Source: Pontibacter sp. HSC-36F09 (lineage in GTDB: Bacteria; Bacteroidota; Bacteroidia; Cytophagales; Hymenobacteraceae). Taken from it: a DNA stretch of 64,000 bases. The notes under the pieces were generated by a model. The model saw only the letters and a program-made list of their open reading frames with translations. It was not told the origin of the DNA and ran no database searches. Below, piece after piece: positions 42,361 through 52,013 of this stretch (within the stretch, counting starts at the first letter, position 1; the number at the start of each line of letters is the position of its first letter). The DNA lies in the NCBI RefSeq assembly GCF_024171605.1, contig NZ_JALKAA010000005.1, positions 124,001-188,000 on the forward strand, read 5' to 3'. A program made the position numbers and the translations under genes.

Positions 42361-42380
42361 TCGATTCTGCTCCCCGCTAC
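42361..42380 (+). repeat. attR
   Basis: Right copy of the 20-bp tRNA-Met 3' end. Downstream sequence beginning AGAGCCCT is presumably the original tRNA-flanking host DNA. Confidence 0.92.
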
Positions 42381-42382
42381 AG

Positions 42383-42410
42383 AGCCCTGGATGCAAGTCT
42401 AGGGCTTTTT
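42383..42410 (+). terminator. Original host terminator of tRNA-Met
   Basis: AGCCCT...AGGGCT hairpin followed by a run of six T on the plus strand, immediately after attR. It would end the tRNA transcript in the element-free chromosome. Confidence 0.7.
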
Positions 42411-42422
42411 TATGCCCCGTCC

Positions 42423-43694
42423 TTACTCCTTCTCAAATGACTTCAGCAGGATTCGCGGCTGAATGTTGACCATCACCCACCCCCAGTCGGCGTAAGCTGA
42501 TGCATCGCCCGGCTTGATCGCGGCCATCGAGCTGCCTGCAAACAAACTGCTATACCCCACGGAAAACTGGATCTGGTTGGAGTGCTTGTAGTTGAGTACC
42601 GCATCGAGCTCAGAGCCAAGATACTTGTTATTTGTGCCTGCCTGCGTTTCCGTAGCCTGTAGGTTTTTAGCCAACGCAAAGTAGTGGTAGTCCAACGAAA
42701 GGCTATACCTGGACTCTGGGCTAAAGGTGGCCTTGAGGTAGTTATTGAGTAGTCCGCCTTGTCGTGTGTCAGTCGGCACATTAATAAAGTAGTCCATGAA
42801 GCCATAGTACTTATGGTTTGTGGCATACAGCGTGTTAAAGGAATGCACCTTGCGCTCATCACCGGCCATACCTGATAAATAGGTAGTCCCTAATGTAAAC
42901 CGGAAAGGCTGCACGGTATAGGCGACTTCTGCAACTGCCAGATAGGCCGCTATCTTTTTTCCGCTACCGTGTTCGCCCGATTGTCGGTATAGCGAGCCAT
43001 TGAATTGCGCACGTTCCCGCTGGTAAGTCAGGTCTAGGCCATACGTATGCCTGTAGTACACGCCCCCCACGGTGTCTGGCCGCTGAAAGCCGTCGCTGAT
43101 GTGCATGGCTGAAACCGACAACTGTTCGCTCAGCTGTTTCTGCGCCCACAGGAACCCCAGTACCTTGTAGTTGTTCATGCCATAATGGGTGTCAAACAAG
43201 GCCTCTTTCTCCTGATTGAAAGCGCCACCGGCATCCACGCTTATACCTTGCCATCTTGCTTTAAGCAGTAGCCCATCGTGGCTGCGTGCCTGCTGCACCC
43301 AGTCCACATTGCCCAGCAGGCGGTCGTTGTTGTAGACGAACTCCTGCCGGCCAAGCCTGACGGCAAACTTATCTGATAAAGCAAACTCGCCCCAGGACTC
43401 GTGCATGGCCATAGACGGGATATCTTTTGAGTGTGCTTCATCGCCCCATACCCGTACATCCTGCAGGCTAAACCGTGTCTGCACTTTGTCCTGCTTGTAG
43501 TCGAGCGTAATTTTGGAGCGCTGGCTCACAAAGAAGGCCCCGTCCTGGCCGTTAGGCAGACTCTGATAGCCATTGCGCCACTCCGCCCTGGGCCTGACTT
43601 GCGGTGTCAGGTATAGCTGCGACCAGGCCGCCTCCAGCGGCAGCCACACCAAAACCGATAGCAGCAGCATTTTCCGTGTAAAACTTATTTTCAT
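42423..43694 (-). CDS. Alginate-export-family outer-membrane porin
   Basis: 423 residues. A signal peptide (MLLLSVLVWLPLEAAWSQ) is followed by a continuous beta-barrel pattern: LTPQVRPRAEWRNGYQSL, SQRSKITLDYKQDKVQTRFSLQDVRVWGD, LRLGRQEFVYNNDRLLG-type strands and a C-terminus of barrel strands. The RxEWRNGY and VRVWGD...ESWGEFAL...RLGRQEF features match the AlgE-like 'alginate export' family of Bacteroidota, which are outer-membrane porins of unclear substrate. It is transcribed alone; the gene is host DNA, just beyond the element. Confidence 0.82.
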   Translation of the reverse strand: MKISFTRKMLLLSVLVWLPLEAAWSQLYLTPQVRPRAEWRNGYQSLPNGQDGAFFVSQRSKITLDYKQDKVQTRFSLQDVRVWGDEAHSKDIPSMAMHESWGEFALSDKFAVRLGRQEFVYNNDRLLGNVDWVQQARSHDGLLLKARWQGISVDAGGAFNQEKEALFDTHYGMNNYKVLGFLWAQKQLSEQLSVSAMHISDGFQRPDTVGGVYYRHTYGLDLTYQRERAQFNGSLYRQSGEHGSGKKIAAYLAVAEVAYTVQPFRFTLGTTYLSGMAGDERKVHSFNTLYATNHKYYGFMDYFINVPTDTRQGGLLNNYLKATFSPESRYSLSLDYHYFALAKNLQATETQAGTNNKYLGSELDAVLNYKHSNQIQFSVGYSSLFAGSSMAAIKPGDASAYADWGWVMVNIQPRILLKSFEKE

Positions 43695-43872
43695 AATCGC
43701 ATCGCTTTATATGGTGAATGATGCCGGCTGACGTGCGCTGCGCAGAGATGATTTGCCTGCTGATGCGCTCGAAGCCGTAACGATGCGAAATAGAACAAAT
43801 AACTACACCTAAGCGATGACTGCTATCATGCGCAAAAATGACATTGCTTAGTTTACCAACAGGTATAAACGC

Positions 43873-43904
43873 AAAAAGGGCCTGACTTGCGTCAGGCCCT
43901 TTTT
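43873..43904 (-). terminator. Terminator downstream of rplT
   Basis: Perfect stem AAAAAGGGCCTGAC / GTCAGGCCCTTTTT with a TTGC loop, 20 bp past the rplT stop. It ends the thrS-infC-rpmI-rplT transcript. Confidence 0.93.
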
Positions 43905-43924
43905 GGTCATATAGCGAAAGTAAA

Positions 43925-44269
43925 TTACTTTACTTTGTCAACGATGCTCTTGAAGGCTTCCGGATGGTTCATCGCCAGGTCAGCAAGTACTTTGCGGTTC
44001 AGGTCGATGTTCGCTTTTTTCAGAGCGCCCATCAGCTGAGAGTAAGACATGCCATGCTCACGTGCACCTGCGTTGATACGCTGGATCCAAAGGGAGCGGA
44101 AATCTCTCTTTTTCGCTTTTCTGTCGCGGTAAGCATAAAGCAAACCTTTTTCAATTGCGTTTTTCGCAACTGTCCAGACATTCTTGCGACGGCCAAAGTA
44201 ACCTTTGGCCATTTTCATCATTTTTTTTCTTCTGTGTCGCGCTGCGACAACGTTTACCGATCTAGGCAT
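43925..44269 (-). CDS. rplT: 50S ribosomal protein L20
   Basis: 114 residues: [32 protein letters not shown] start, then the [20 protein letters not shown] core, both diagnostic. Binds 23S rRNA early in 50S assembly and in many bacteria represses its own operon. It follows rpmI in the conserved infC-rpmI-rplT order. Confidence 0.98.
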   Translation of the reverse strand: MPRSVNVVAARHRRKKMMKMAKGYFGRRKNVWTVAKNAIEKGLLYAYRDRKAKKRDFRSLWIQRINAGAREHGMSYSQLMGALKKANIDLNRKVLADLAMNHPEAFKSIVDKVK

Positions 44270-44366
44270 TTCTAAAAAGTTTTGGCGGCTGGTGATTAAG
44301 TTGTAATCTTCAAAAGACCAGGCACCGGGTTCGTACTAAAAAATTAACCGTTCTAACTCCGGGGAA

Positions 44367-44561
44367 TTAGATTTGAAGCATCAGCTTCACTCTGTCCATA
44401 TCAGCTGTGCTAACAAGGCCAGTGTGTGTCAAATTACGCTTCTGCTTAGTCGTCTTCTTGGTCAGGATGTGGCTTTTGTAAGCGTGCTTACGCTTAATTT
44501 TGCCAGTACCTGTCAAAGAAAAACGCTTCTTTGCACCAGATTTTGTTTTAACTTTTGGCAT
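44367..44561 (-). CDS. rpmI: 50S ribosomal protein L35
   Basis: 64 residues: [33 protein letters not shown] is the L35 signature. A strongly basic protein of the large subunit. It lies between infC (23 bp upstream) and rplT. Confidence 0.97.
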   Translation of the reverse strand: MPKVKTKSGAKKRFSLTGTGKIKRKHAYKSHILTKKTTKQKRNLTHTGLVSTADMDRVKLMLQI

Positions 44562-44584
44562 GTGTATATAATTAATTAAACAAA

Positions 44585-45148
44585 TTACTTTTTAACAGGA
44601 GGAGCCACTTTAGGAGAAAGGATCAGGAACATTCGCTTTCCTTCCAGTTTGGGCAGCTGCTCCACTTTCGCGATGTCCTCCAGCGCCTGGGCGAACTTCA
44701 ACAACAGAATTTCACCTCTTTCCTTAAACACGATCGTACGGCCAACAAAGTGTACATAAGACTTAATCTTATAGCCACTCTCGAGGAAAGCCTTCGCATG
44801 CTTCAGCTTAAACTCAAAATCGTGGTCATCTGTGTTAGGGCCGAAACGGATCTCCTTGATGACTACCTTCTGAGCTTTGGCTTTCATCTCACGGGTTTTC
44901 TTCTTCTGCTCGTACTTGAATTTCGAGTAGTCGATGATACGGCATACCGGCGGATTAGCTGTTGGCGAAATCTCAACCAGGTCAAGATTCTGCTCGTTCG
45001 CTATTTTTTGAGCATCTCTGGTTGAGAATACTCCCTGCTCTACATTGTCACCAACTAACCTGACTTCTCTGGCAGTTATTTTATCATTGACTTTGTATGG
45101 CTCCTCCACTTTTCCGCGTGGGATGTAGCGCTTATTTGGCGTAGCTAT
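44585..45148 (-). CDS. infC: Translation initiation factor IF-3, apparently starting at ATA
   Basis: 187 residues if translation begins at the ATA at 45146-45148. That codon lies 7 nt after AAGGAGG (45156-45162), the best Shine-Dalgarno seen in the window, and gives [21 protein letters not shown]. The only nearby conventional start (GTG at 45107-45109) lacks a ribosome-binding site and would remove conserved N-terminal residues. The N-domain ([17 protein letters not shown]...[27 protein letters not shown]) and C-domain ([35 protein letters not shown]) are complete. A rare start codon fits IF-3 autoregulation, as with AUU in E. coli. Confidence 0.93.
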   Translation of the reverse strand: MATPNKRYIPRGKVEEPYKVNDKITAREVRLVGDNVEQGVFSTRDAQKIANEQNLDLVEISPTANPPVCRIIDYSKFKYEQKKKTREMKAKAQKVVIKEIRFGPNTDDHDFEFKLKHAKAFLESGYKIKSYVHFVGRTIVFKERGEILLLKFAQALEDIAKVEQLPKLEGKRMFLILSPKVAPPVKK

Positions 45149-45155
45149 AGTTTTA

Positions 45156-45162
45156 CCTCCTT
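45156..45162 (-). promoter_or_regulatory. Strong Shine-Dalgarno sequence of infC
   Basis: AAGGAGG on the minus strand, 7 nt before an ATA codon in frame with IF-3. Strong SD sequences are unusual in Bacteroidota and this one decides the start. Confidence 0.8.
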
Positions 45163-45226
45163 AAATTTAGTTCTAAATCAGGGTGCGAATATCGCACATT
45201 TTATATCAAGAAAAAAATATCTCTTC

Positions 45227-47167
45227 TTAATTGTTCAGTATCTCAGCAATTTTTGACTGAAAGGTAGCGATGAACTCATCCACTGTCATGGTGCCCAGAT
45301 CGCCTTCTCCGTGCTTGCGCACCGACACGGCTCCGTTCTCCTGCTCCTTCTCCCCCACGATTAGCATGTAAGGTACTTTGCTCACCTCTGCATCACGTAT
45401 CTTACGTCCGATCTTCTCGTCGCGGTTGTCCACAAAACCCCGGATGTCATCTTGCTGCAGGCGGTCGTATACCTGCTGCGCAAAATCCTGGTATTTCTCT
45501 GAGATTGGCAATATGGCAAACTGCTCGGGGCTGAGCCACAACGGGAAGTTTCCGCCACAATGCTCGATCAACACGGCCACAAAGCGCTCCAACGAGCCAA
45601 AAGGCGCACGGTGAATCATCACTGGGCGATGTTTGGCGTTATCAGCACCGATGTATTCGAGCTGGAACCTTTCTGGTAAGTTATAATCTACCTGAATAGT
45701 TCCCAACTGCCACTTGCGGCCCAGCGCATCGCGCACCATAAAGTCGAGCTTAGGTCCGTAAAACGCGGCTTCGCCCAGTTCGGTTACAGTGGTAAGTCCC
45801 TTCTCTGCAGCCGCCTCGATAATGGCGCTTTCGGCTTTTTCCCAGTTCTCGTCTGAGCCGATGTATTTGGCTTTGTTCTCCGGATCACGCAGGGAAACTT
45901 GAGCGGTATAGTCTTCAAAACCAAGCGCCTTGAAAACGTACAGCACTAAGTCAATTACCTTGATAAATTCTTCCTTTACCTGGTCTGGACGGCAAAAAAT
46001 GTGTGCATCGTCCTGTGTAAAGCCACGCACGCGTGTCAGGCCGTGTAACTCGCCGCTTTGCTCGTAGCGGTACACAGTACCGAACTCGGCAAAACGTACG
46101 GGCAGCTCTTTGTAAGAGCGCGGACGGGTTTTATAGATCTCGCAGTGATGCGGACAGTTCATTGGCTTGAGCAGGAACTCCTCGTTCTCGTTCGGCGTCT
46201 TGATCGGCTGGAAGGAGTCAGCGCCATACTTCTCGTAGTGACCGGAAGTAACGTATAATTCCTTGCTGCCGATATGCGGCGTTACGACAGGCTGGTAGCC
46301 TGCTTTCACCTGGGCCTTGCGCATAAACTGCTCGAGTCGCTCGCGCAGCAGTGTGCCTTTCGGCAGCCAAAGCGGCAAGCCCATACCTACCTTCTCAGAA
46401 AAAGCGAACAGTTCCAGTTCTTTGCCCAGTTTGCGGTGGTCGCGTTTCTTTGCTTCTTCCAGGCGCTCCAGGTATTCTGTCAGCTCCTTCTGTTTCGGGA
46501 AGGTGATACCGTAGATACGTGTCAGCTGCTTGCTCTTTTCGTCGCCTCTCCAATAGGCACCGGCCACGTTCATCAGCTTGGCAGCCTTGATGAAGCCTGT
46601 GTTCGGGATGTGTGGTCCGCGGCAAAGGTCCACGAATTTGCCTTGGGTATAGAAGGTGATCGTACCGTCTTCCAGATCCTGGAGCAGGTCAAGCTTATAC
46701 TGATCGCCTTTTTCGGTGAAGTACTTAATGGCGTCGGCCTTTGAAACTTCCTGACGCTTATACTCATTTTTTGCGCGTGCCAGTTCCAGCATTTTCTGCT
46801 CTACTTTGGCAAAGTCATCCTGCGAAAAGGTTTTGCCCTCACCCAAGTCCACATCATAGTAAAAGCCGTTCTCAACAGGCGGTCCGATGCCGAACTTTAT
46901 ACCTGGGTATAGCTCTTCCAGGGCCTCCGCCAATAAGTGAGCCGAAGAGTGCCAAAACGTATTTTTGCCCAGATCGTCGTTCCAGGTAAGCAGTTGCACG
47001 CTGGCATCTTCTTCTATGGGGCGAGACAGATCCCAAACGGAACCGTTCACCTTAACGGCCAAAACATTGCGGGCAAGTCCCTCGCTAATGCTGGTGGCGA
47101 TCTCGAGGCCTGTTACACCTTTCGAATACTGGCGTACAGAGCCGTCTGGCAAAGTGATGTTGATCAT
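45227..47167 (-). CDS. thrS: Threonyl-tRNA synthetase
   Basis: 646 residues with full architecture. N-terminal TGS domain ([17 protein letters not shown]), editing domain ([18 protein letters not shown]; HxxxH-type and the later [10 protein letters not shown]), class II catalytic core with motif 2 ([35 protein letters not shown]) and motif 3 ([18 protein letters not shown]), and anticodon-binding domain ([24 protein letters not shown]). It charges tRNA-Thr. It is upstream of infC in the classical thrS-infC-rpmI-rplT order. Confidence 0.98.
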   Translation of the reverse strand: MINITLPDGSVRQYSKGVTGLEIATSISEGLARNVLAVKVNGSVWDLSRPIEEDASVQLLTWNDDLGKNTFWHSSAHLLAEALEELYPGIKFGIGPPVENGFYYDVDLGEGKTFSQDDFAKVEQKMLELARAKNEYKRQEVSKADAIKYFTEKGDQYKLDLLQDLEDGTITFYTQGKFVDLCRGPHIPNTGFIKAAKLMNVAGAYWRGDEKSKQLTRIYGITFPKQKELTEYLERLEEAKKRDHRKLGKELELFAFSEKVGMGLPLWLPKGTLLRERLEQFMRKAQVKAGYQPVVTPHIGSKELYVTSGHYEKYGADSFQPIKTPNENEEFLLKPMNCPHHCEIYKTRPRSYKELPVRFAEFGTVYRYEQSGELHGLTRVRGFTQDDAHIFCRPDQVKEEFIKVIDLVLYVFKALGFEDYTAQVSLRDPENKAKYIGSDENWEKAESAIIEAAAEKGLTTVTELGEAAFYGPKLDFMVRDALGRKWQLGTIQVDYNLPERFQLEYIGADNAKHRPVMIHRAPFGSLERFVAVLIEHCGGNFPLWLSPEQFAILPISEKYQDFAQQVYDRLQQDDIRGFVDNRDEKIGRKIRDAEVSKVPYMLIVGEKEQENGAVSVRKHGEGDLGTMTVDEFIATFQSKIAEILNN

Positions 47168-47187
47168 GTTTTTTTCTTAGTATCGTT

Positions 47188-48264
47188 TTAAAAGCCCCGC
47201 TGCCTGACAGCCATACTGTCGAGCTGGGGTCTGGGTCTTTCTAATCTGTACTGGAGCCGGGCAACACTCTGCCGGGCATAGGTATGTTTCGGTTCTATGG
47301 CCAGCATACGCTCGAAAGTTCGCAATGCTGCCAGATTCTCTCCTGTTCGCTCCAGACTACTTGCCCGCACAGACAGGTACTTTAGCTCTTTGCTATACCT
47401 TGGCGCATTCTCCAGGTGCTGCAAGGCCAGTTCATTTTCTCCCAAGCCATGCCGCAGCTGTGCCAACTGAAAGTGGGCCGCCTGCATCGTATCTGCAAGA
47501 GCGAGCGCCTTTTCGAAGCTAACTAGGGCACTATCTTTGCGCGATGACTGCAGTTGAAGCATCCCTTTGTAATGCCACAACTGCGGATCTTCCGGCGACA
47601 GCCGCAACCCTTGCTCTGTATGCTTTCTGGCCTGGGTCAGGTCCGGTTGTGCCAGGTATAGCCCCGCCAAAGATCGATGCGTTTGCACAAAGTCAGGATT
47701 GTACTCCAGCGCCCGGTGGTAATGGTTGATGGCAACCGTCGTATCGCCCGTCACTTCCGACACCCTGCCTTTGTAATAGACCGCATACGGATCGTCAGGG
47801 GAAAGCTCGAGCGCCTGCCGCGCAAAATGAGCCGCTTTCGCATACTCGCCCTTATCCAGGTATAGCTCCGTCAAAAGCACGTACAGGGAAGAACTCTCAA
47901 AAGAGTTTCTTTCTGCCTGCAATGCCAGTGGCAAAGCTTCTTCACGCCGCCCCATCAGGTATAGCACCTGTGCTTTCACAAAGAAATTGGCAGGCTCCTT
48001 AGACAGCCTGATCGCTTCGTCTACATCGCTTAGTGCTTTGTCTAACTCATCCTGCCGCAGCAGCACCATGGCTCTCCTGGCGTAAAGACTGCCGTCACGT
48101 TTCGACCGTTCAATGGCTTCGCTGAGACTGATCAACTGTTTCGCGGGATCCTCCACAGCTACGGCCGCCAGGTCTACCATTTGTTCCCGTGTACCTTCTT
48201 CTTTACCACAACTTGCAAGCATCAATACCACCACTACCCAACTAAAGGCCCAACGAGACATCAT
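47188..48264 (-). CDS. TPR-repeat lipoprotein
   Basis: 358 residues. Lipobox VLMLASCGKEE (Cys about residue 19) predicts an acylated envelope protein. The mature part is a run of tetratricopeptide repeats: KAQVLYLMGRREEALPLALQ, AKAAHFARQALELSPDDPYA, HRSLAGLYLAQPDLTQARKH and more. Probably a periplasmic protein-protein scaffold. It lies 21 bp upstream of thrS on the same strand, so it may be co-transcribed with the translation genes. Confidence 0.87.
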   Translation of the reverse strand: MMSRWAFSWVVVVLMLASCGKEEGTREQMVDLAAVAVEDPAKQLISLSEAIERSKRDGSLYARRAMVLLRQDELDKALSDVDEAIRLSKEPANFFVKAQVLYLMGRREEALPLALQAERNSFESSSLYVLLTELYLDKGEYAKAAHFARQALELSPDDPYAVYYKGRVSEVTGDTTVAINHYHRALEYNPDFVQTHRSLAGLYLAQPDLTQARKHTEQGLRLSPEDPQLWHYKGMLQLQSSRKDSALVSFEKALALADTMQAAHFQLAQLRHGLGENELALQHLENAPRYSKELKYLSVRASSLERTGENLAALRTFERMLAIEPKHTYARQSVARLQYRLERPRPQLDSMAVRQRGF

Positions 48265-48353
48265 GTACTGTCTTTTCTTACTGTCTAGATTGGCGCTAAA
48301 TTATAGATAATTTGCCTAAATATCGACAAACACACAACCATATAGTTTTTAAA

Positions 48354-48399
48354 CAACACAAAGGGCCTGCTTCCAGACAGAAGCAGGCCCTTTGTGTTG
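48354..48399. terminator. Hairpin terminator between the two TPR genes
   Basis: Perfect 20-bp stem CAACACAAAGGGCCTGCTTC and complement around a CAGACA loop, 13 bp past the stop of the upstream 263-residue gene. Confidence 0.93.
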
Positions 48400-48412
48400 C
48401 AATTGTATCCAG

Positions 48413-49204
48413 TTACCTCTGATATGCTTGCAACATCATTTTGCAGCGCCTGCTCAACTCCAGCTCCTCCTTCGTTTGTAACTCGAGGTTCTGGGCCATC
48501 GCACGCTGCAACGTAGACATACAAGCTTCTTTGTTTTTCATTTCCTGATAAATATTGGCCAGGTCAAAATAATAGCGCAGGTTGTTCGGGTTGTGCAGAA
48601 TAGCCATTTCCATTGCGTATATCGCATCCTTGTTTGTAGCAGGTTTATCTGCCATTCCGCCCAGCATAACTTTATAGGTTGTGACTTCAGCAAAGTTGAG
48701 ATTGGCCATTTTAAAATACCAGCGTCCGAGTAAATGCCAGGCATCAGAGTAACGCTCATCGGCTGCCAACGCCCCATCCAGGTATGATTTTGTTTCGCTG
48801 ATCATCGCCAATCGCTGCTTCGGGCCTGACACCATGGCCAGTGAAGCCAGCGAGAGTGCCATGGCATAGTTAGAACGGGCATCTGTAGAGTCCAGCAGGA
48901 AGGCGCGTTGCGCGTACGCCTTGGCGGTGCTGAAATGGTTAATCTTGCGAGTATCGTCTGAAAATCGGTTTCCCATCAGGCTGTGCAGGAGACTGGCTTG
49001 GCAAAGCGCCTCAAAATTTGATTCGTCAGCGCCGATAATCTGCTCATATACGGCCAAGGCCTCTGTTTCCTTGTACTGCTCTTTCAGCTCATAGGCTTTC
49101 TTTAAAAGCACATCATGCCCGGAATCTCCTAATGCGTCTAGTGGACGAATCAGAAAACCGAGCATGATGAGTAAAACAGGTATAGCTTTGATAAGTAATC
49201 GCAT
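48413..49204 (-). CDS. Exported TPR-like helical-repeat protein
   Basis: 263 residues with a signal peptide or N-terminal anchor (LIKAIPVLLIMLGFLIRPLDALG). Helical repeats follow (KKAYELKEQYKETEALAVYEQII; HFSTAKAYAQRAFLLDSTDARSNYAMALSLAS; DAIYAMEMAILHNPNNLRYYFDLANIYQEM) resembling the RMD1-type regulator of microtubule dynamics family of TPR proteins also found in Bacteroidota. Role unknown, probably periplasmic. It is a single gene ended by a strong terminator. Confidence 0.78.
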   Translation of the reverse strand: MRLLIKAIPVLLIMLGFLIRPLDALGDSGHDVLLKKAYELKEQYKETEALAVYEQIIGADESNFEALCQASLLHSLMGNRFSDDTRKINHFSTAKAYAQRAFLLDSTDARSNYAMALSLASLAMVSGPKQRLAMISETKSYLDGALAADERYSDAWHLLGRWYFKMANLNFAEVTTYKVMLGGMADKPATNKDAIYAMEMAILHNPNNLRYYFDLANIYQEMKNKEACMSTLQRAMAQNLELQTKEELELSRRCKMMLQAYQR

Positions 49205-49265
49205 AATTCGTAATCAGCAACCTAATATATTGCTTTGAAACGACTTATGCAAAAAAGAACTTAAT

Positions 49266-52013
49266 TTAGAATAAATCCAGCTGCTTCTTTTTCTTCAAAG
49301 CCTTTATTGCACTGCCGTCATCTGATAGTTCTTCTACGGCTTCAAGCGTATCAAGTTGAGCCCCACTGACTTTGGCTGCTTCTTCTGCAAGTTCTTTCAA
49401 TTCGGAAGGCAAGGTAACAGGTTCTCGCTTTGTGGTAACTTTTTTAGCCTTAGGCTTTTCCTCATGCTCCATTTCCTCCAGCTTCGGCACTTTCACGTCG
49501 TAGATTTTGAAGTAGCTGAGCTTGTTGCCCATGGCTTTCCAGCCTTTCACGTCGATGAATTCGCTAAGCAACAGTTTCTCTGTTTCTTTCTCTCCTCGCA
49601 GCGAACGCTTGAAACTGATGGTGGCCATCGGAACCGAGTGCGTAGATACGGCTTCGAGTCTGGAATTTTTGGTCTCGGGTATAAAGCTGAATTTCTTACC
49701 TACTGTAGAAGTCTCAATCTTGAAACGCTTCACATAGTAGGTTTTGTTCTCTCCTTCGTAATAAATAGTGGACACTACCAACTCCGGATCAAACTTCTGC
49801 AGCACTTTGATCTTCTCCACGGTGTAGTGGTTGGCCAGATCAAATGTGGTCTGCTCGTAAGTACCGTCTTCATATACCACCAGAATCGTGTCGTCGGTGT
49901 TGAATGAGCCAAGGTAACGACCGCGCCCCTCGGTGTTCAGACGTCCGATCACCTCGTCGTAGAAGATCTCACGTCCGCCCAGCGTAGACTCGCCCAGACT
50001 CTTCTGCACCACCTTCTTGATTGGGTACTTGGTCACGATATTACCGTTTGATCCTTTGCCCTTTATCATCAGTTCGGCAAAGTCATAGTCGAACTGTTTG
50101 ATGCGGGCCGTTGACTGCGGCGCCAAGGTGATATTGACCACCTCTGACTCCGAGTTCGGGTTAGCGGTCAGGTAATGTACCTTGGAGTTTTTGTTTCCTT
50201 TGGTCAGGTCGTACTCCTTGTCACGGGTGATCGACTTCACAGAGAAGCGCTTCGCAAAAGACACGCCGGTCTTGCCATCAACATAAATCATGTTGTACAC
50301 CATGTGCTCGTCGTTTTTATTGTAAACGCCGGCCATGATGATGTCTTTGCCCACAAAGGTTTTCTCGGCTACTTTAGACACGGTGAACTTGCCATCCTTG
50401 CGGAATACAATGATATCGTCCATGTCGGAGCAATCGCAAACGAACTCGTCTTTGCGCAGACCGGTACCGATGAAACCGTCTTTGGCATTCATGTAAAGCT
50501 TCTGGTTGGCGATCGCAACTTTCTGTGCTGTAATCACATCGAAGGTTTTCACCTGCGTTTTGCGGTCGCGTCCCTGTCCGTACTTTTTCAGCAATCCTTC
50601 AAAGTAAGCGATCGCATAGCGGATCAGGTTAGCCAAGTGGTCATCCACCTCAGCCATCTCTTCTTCCAGTTTGTTGATGTACTCATCGGCTTTGAAAGAG
50701 TCGAATTTGGAGATACGCTTGATCTTGATCTCAGTCAGGCGGATGATGTCATCCTGGGTTACTTCGCGGCGCAACAGTTTTTTGAACGGGTCCAAACCTT
50801 TGTCGATCGCCTCTAGCACAGCTTCCCAGGTTTCGCACTCCTCGATATCACGGTAAATGCGGTTCTCGATGAAGATCTTTTCCAGCGAAGAGTAGTGCCA
50901 CTTGTCTTCCAACTCACCTTTACGGATCTCGAGTTCACGCTTGAGCAAGTCCACTGTTTTGAAGGTGGAAATGCGCAGCAACTCGTCCACACTCAGGAAG
51001 TGGGGCTTGTCGTCGATGATAACGCAGGTGTTTGGAGAAATAGATACCTCGCAGTCCGTGAACGCGTAGAGCGCGTCCATGGTCAGGTCAGGCGACACGC
51101 CCGGAGGCAGTTGTACCTGTATCTCCACATCGGCAGCCGTATTGTCGACTACCTTCTTGATCTTGATCTTGTTGTTCTCGCTCGCCTTTACGATCGACTC
51201 CATCAGTCCTGTGGTCGTGATGCCATAAGGCACGTCACGGATGATGAGCATCGTCTTGTCCACCTTCTCAATTGTAGCGCGAACCCGGATCTTACCACCA
51301 CGCATACCATGGTTGTAGTTGGTCACATCCACCATACCGCCGTTAGGGAAGTCAGGCAGCAAGGTTGTCGTGCGGCCTTTCAGCACATCGATAGATCCTT
51401 TGACCAGCTCCTTAAAGTTGTGCGGCATAATCTTAGTCGAGAGACCAACGGCTATACCTTCCACACCCTGCGCAAGCAAAAGCGGGAATTTCACCGGCAA
51501 AGTCACCGGCTCGTTCTTACGGCCGTCGTAGCTCAACTGCCACAGTGTCGTCTGCGGATTGAAAACCACATCCAGCGCAAACTTGGACAGACGCGCTTCG
51601 ATGTAACGAGGCGCAGCCGCACTATCGCCCGTACGTACATCGCCCCAGTTACCCTGCGTCTCAATCAAAAGATCTTTCTGACCCAGGTTCACCATGGCAT
51701 CACCAATGGAGGCATCACCGTGCGGGTGGTACTGCATGGTCTGACCGATCACGTTGGCCACTTTGTTAAAGCGACCATCGTCCATCTCCTTCATCGCATG
51801 CAGGATGCGGCGCTGCACCGGCTTCAGACCATCCTCAATGGCAGGTACAGCACGCTCCAGAATTACGTAAGAAGCATAGTCGAGGAACCAGTTTTCGTAC
51901 AGACCGGATACCGGGGTGACGTTATGGATTATCTCTTCTTCACCGTCTGTAAATGCAACTTCTTGCTCCTCTTCTCTTTCTATACCTTCGTTGTTCAGTT
52001 CGTCGTTATGCAT
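49266..52013 (-). CDS. parC: DNA topoisomerase IV subunit A
   Basis: 915 residues from the ATG at 52013, which has GAGGAAG upstream; a TTG four codons earlier is less likely. The breakage-reunion domain has [29 protein letters not shown] and the active-site tyrosine in [13 protein letters not shown]. The C-terminal part is a beta-propeller-like DNA-wrapping region ([24 protein letters not shown]) with a Lys/Glu-rich tail. It decatenates chromosomes together with ParE. The gene overlaps parE by 8 bp, so translation is coupled. It could be annotated as gyrase A, but the pairing with a 620-residue GyrB-like partner fits topoisomerase IV. Confidence 0.93.
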   Translation of the reverse strand: MHNDELNNEGIEREEEQEVAFTDGEEEIIHNVTPVSGLYENWFLDYASYVILERAVPAIEDGLKPVQRRILHAMKEMDDGRFNKVANVIGQTMQYHPHGDASIGDAMVNLGQKDLLIETQGNWGDVRTGDSAAAPRYIEARLSKFALDVVFNPQTTLWQLSYDGRKNEPVTLPVKFPLLLAQGVEGIAVGLSTKIMPHNFKELVKGSIDVLKGRTTTLLPDFPNGGMVDVTNYNHGMRGGKIRVRATIEKVDKTMLIIRDVPYGITTTGLMESIVKASENNKIKIKKVVDNTAADVEIQVQLPPGVSPDLTMDALYAFTDCEVSISPNTCVIIDDKPHFLSVDELLRISTFKTVDLLKRELEIRKGELEDKWHYSSLEKIFIENRIYRDIEECETWEAVLEAIDKGLDPFKKLLRREVTQDDIIRLTEIKIKRISKFDSFKADEYINKLEEEMAEVDDHLANLIRYAIAYFEGLLKKYGQGRDRKTQVKTFDVITAQKVAIANQKLYMNAKDGFIGTGLRKDEFVCDCSDMDDIIVFRKDGKFTVSKVAEKTFVGKDIIMAGVYNKNDEHMVYNMIYVDGKTGVSFAKRFSVKSITRDKEYDLTKGNKNSKVHYLTANPNSESEVVNITLAPQSTARIKQFDYDFAELMIKGKGSNGNIVTKYPIKKVVQKSLGESTLGGREIFYDEVIGRLNTEGRGRYLGSFNTDDTILVVYEDGTYEQTTFDLANHYTVEKIKVLQKFDPELVVSTIYYEGENKTYYVKRFKIETSTVGKKFSFIPETKNSRLEAVSTHSVPMATISFKRSLRGEKETEKLLLSEFIDVKGWKAMGNKLSYFKIYDVKVPKLEEMEHEEKPKAKKVTTKREPVTLPSELKELAEEAAKVSGAQLDTLEAVEELSDDGSAIKALKKKKQLDLF

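Larger units (their letters stand above)
30232..42380. mobile_element. Integrative element inserted in the 3' end of tRNA-Met (about 12.1 kb)
   Basis: A 20-bp sequence, TCGATTCTGCTCCCCGCTAC, occurs at the tRNA-Met 3' end (30232-30251) and again at 42361-42380. Between them are a tyrosine integrase and excisionase-like gene at the right end, a polymerase, an MmeI-like restriction-modification enzyme, a PLD-like protein, a serine recombinase and small unknown genes. The host tRNA terminator (42383-42410) lies beyond the right copy, as expected if the element split it from the tRNA. The host octamer AGGTATAG is nearly absent inside. No conjugation, relaxase or capsid genes are visible, so it looks like a mobilisable or satellite-like integrative element rather than a prophage. 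Confidence 0.92.

Noticed and set aside
30232..42380. Prophage
   Set aside because: No capsid, terminase, tail or lysis genes are visible; integrase, excisionase and restriction-modification genes alone do not make a phage.
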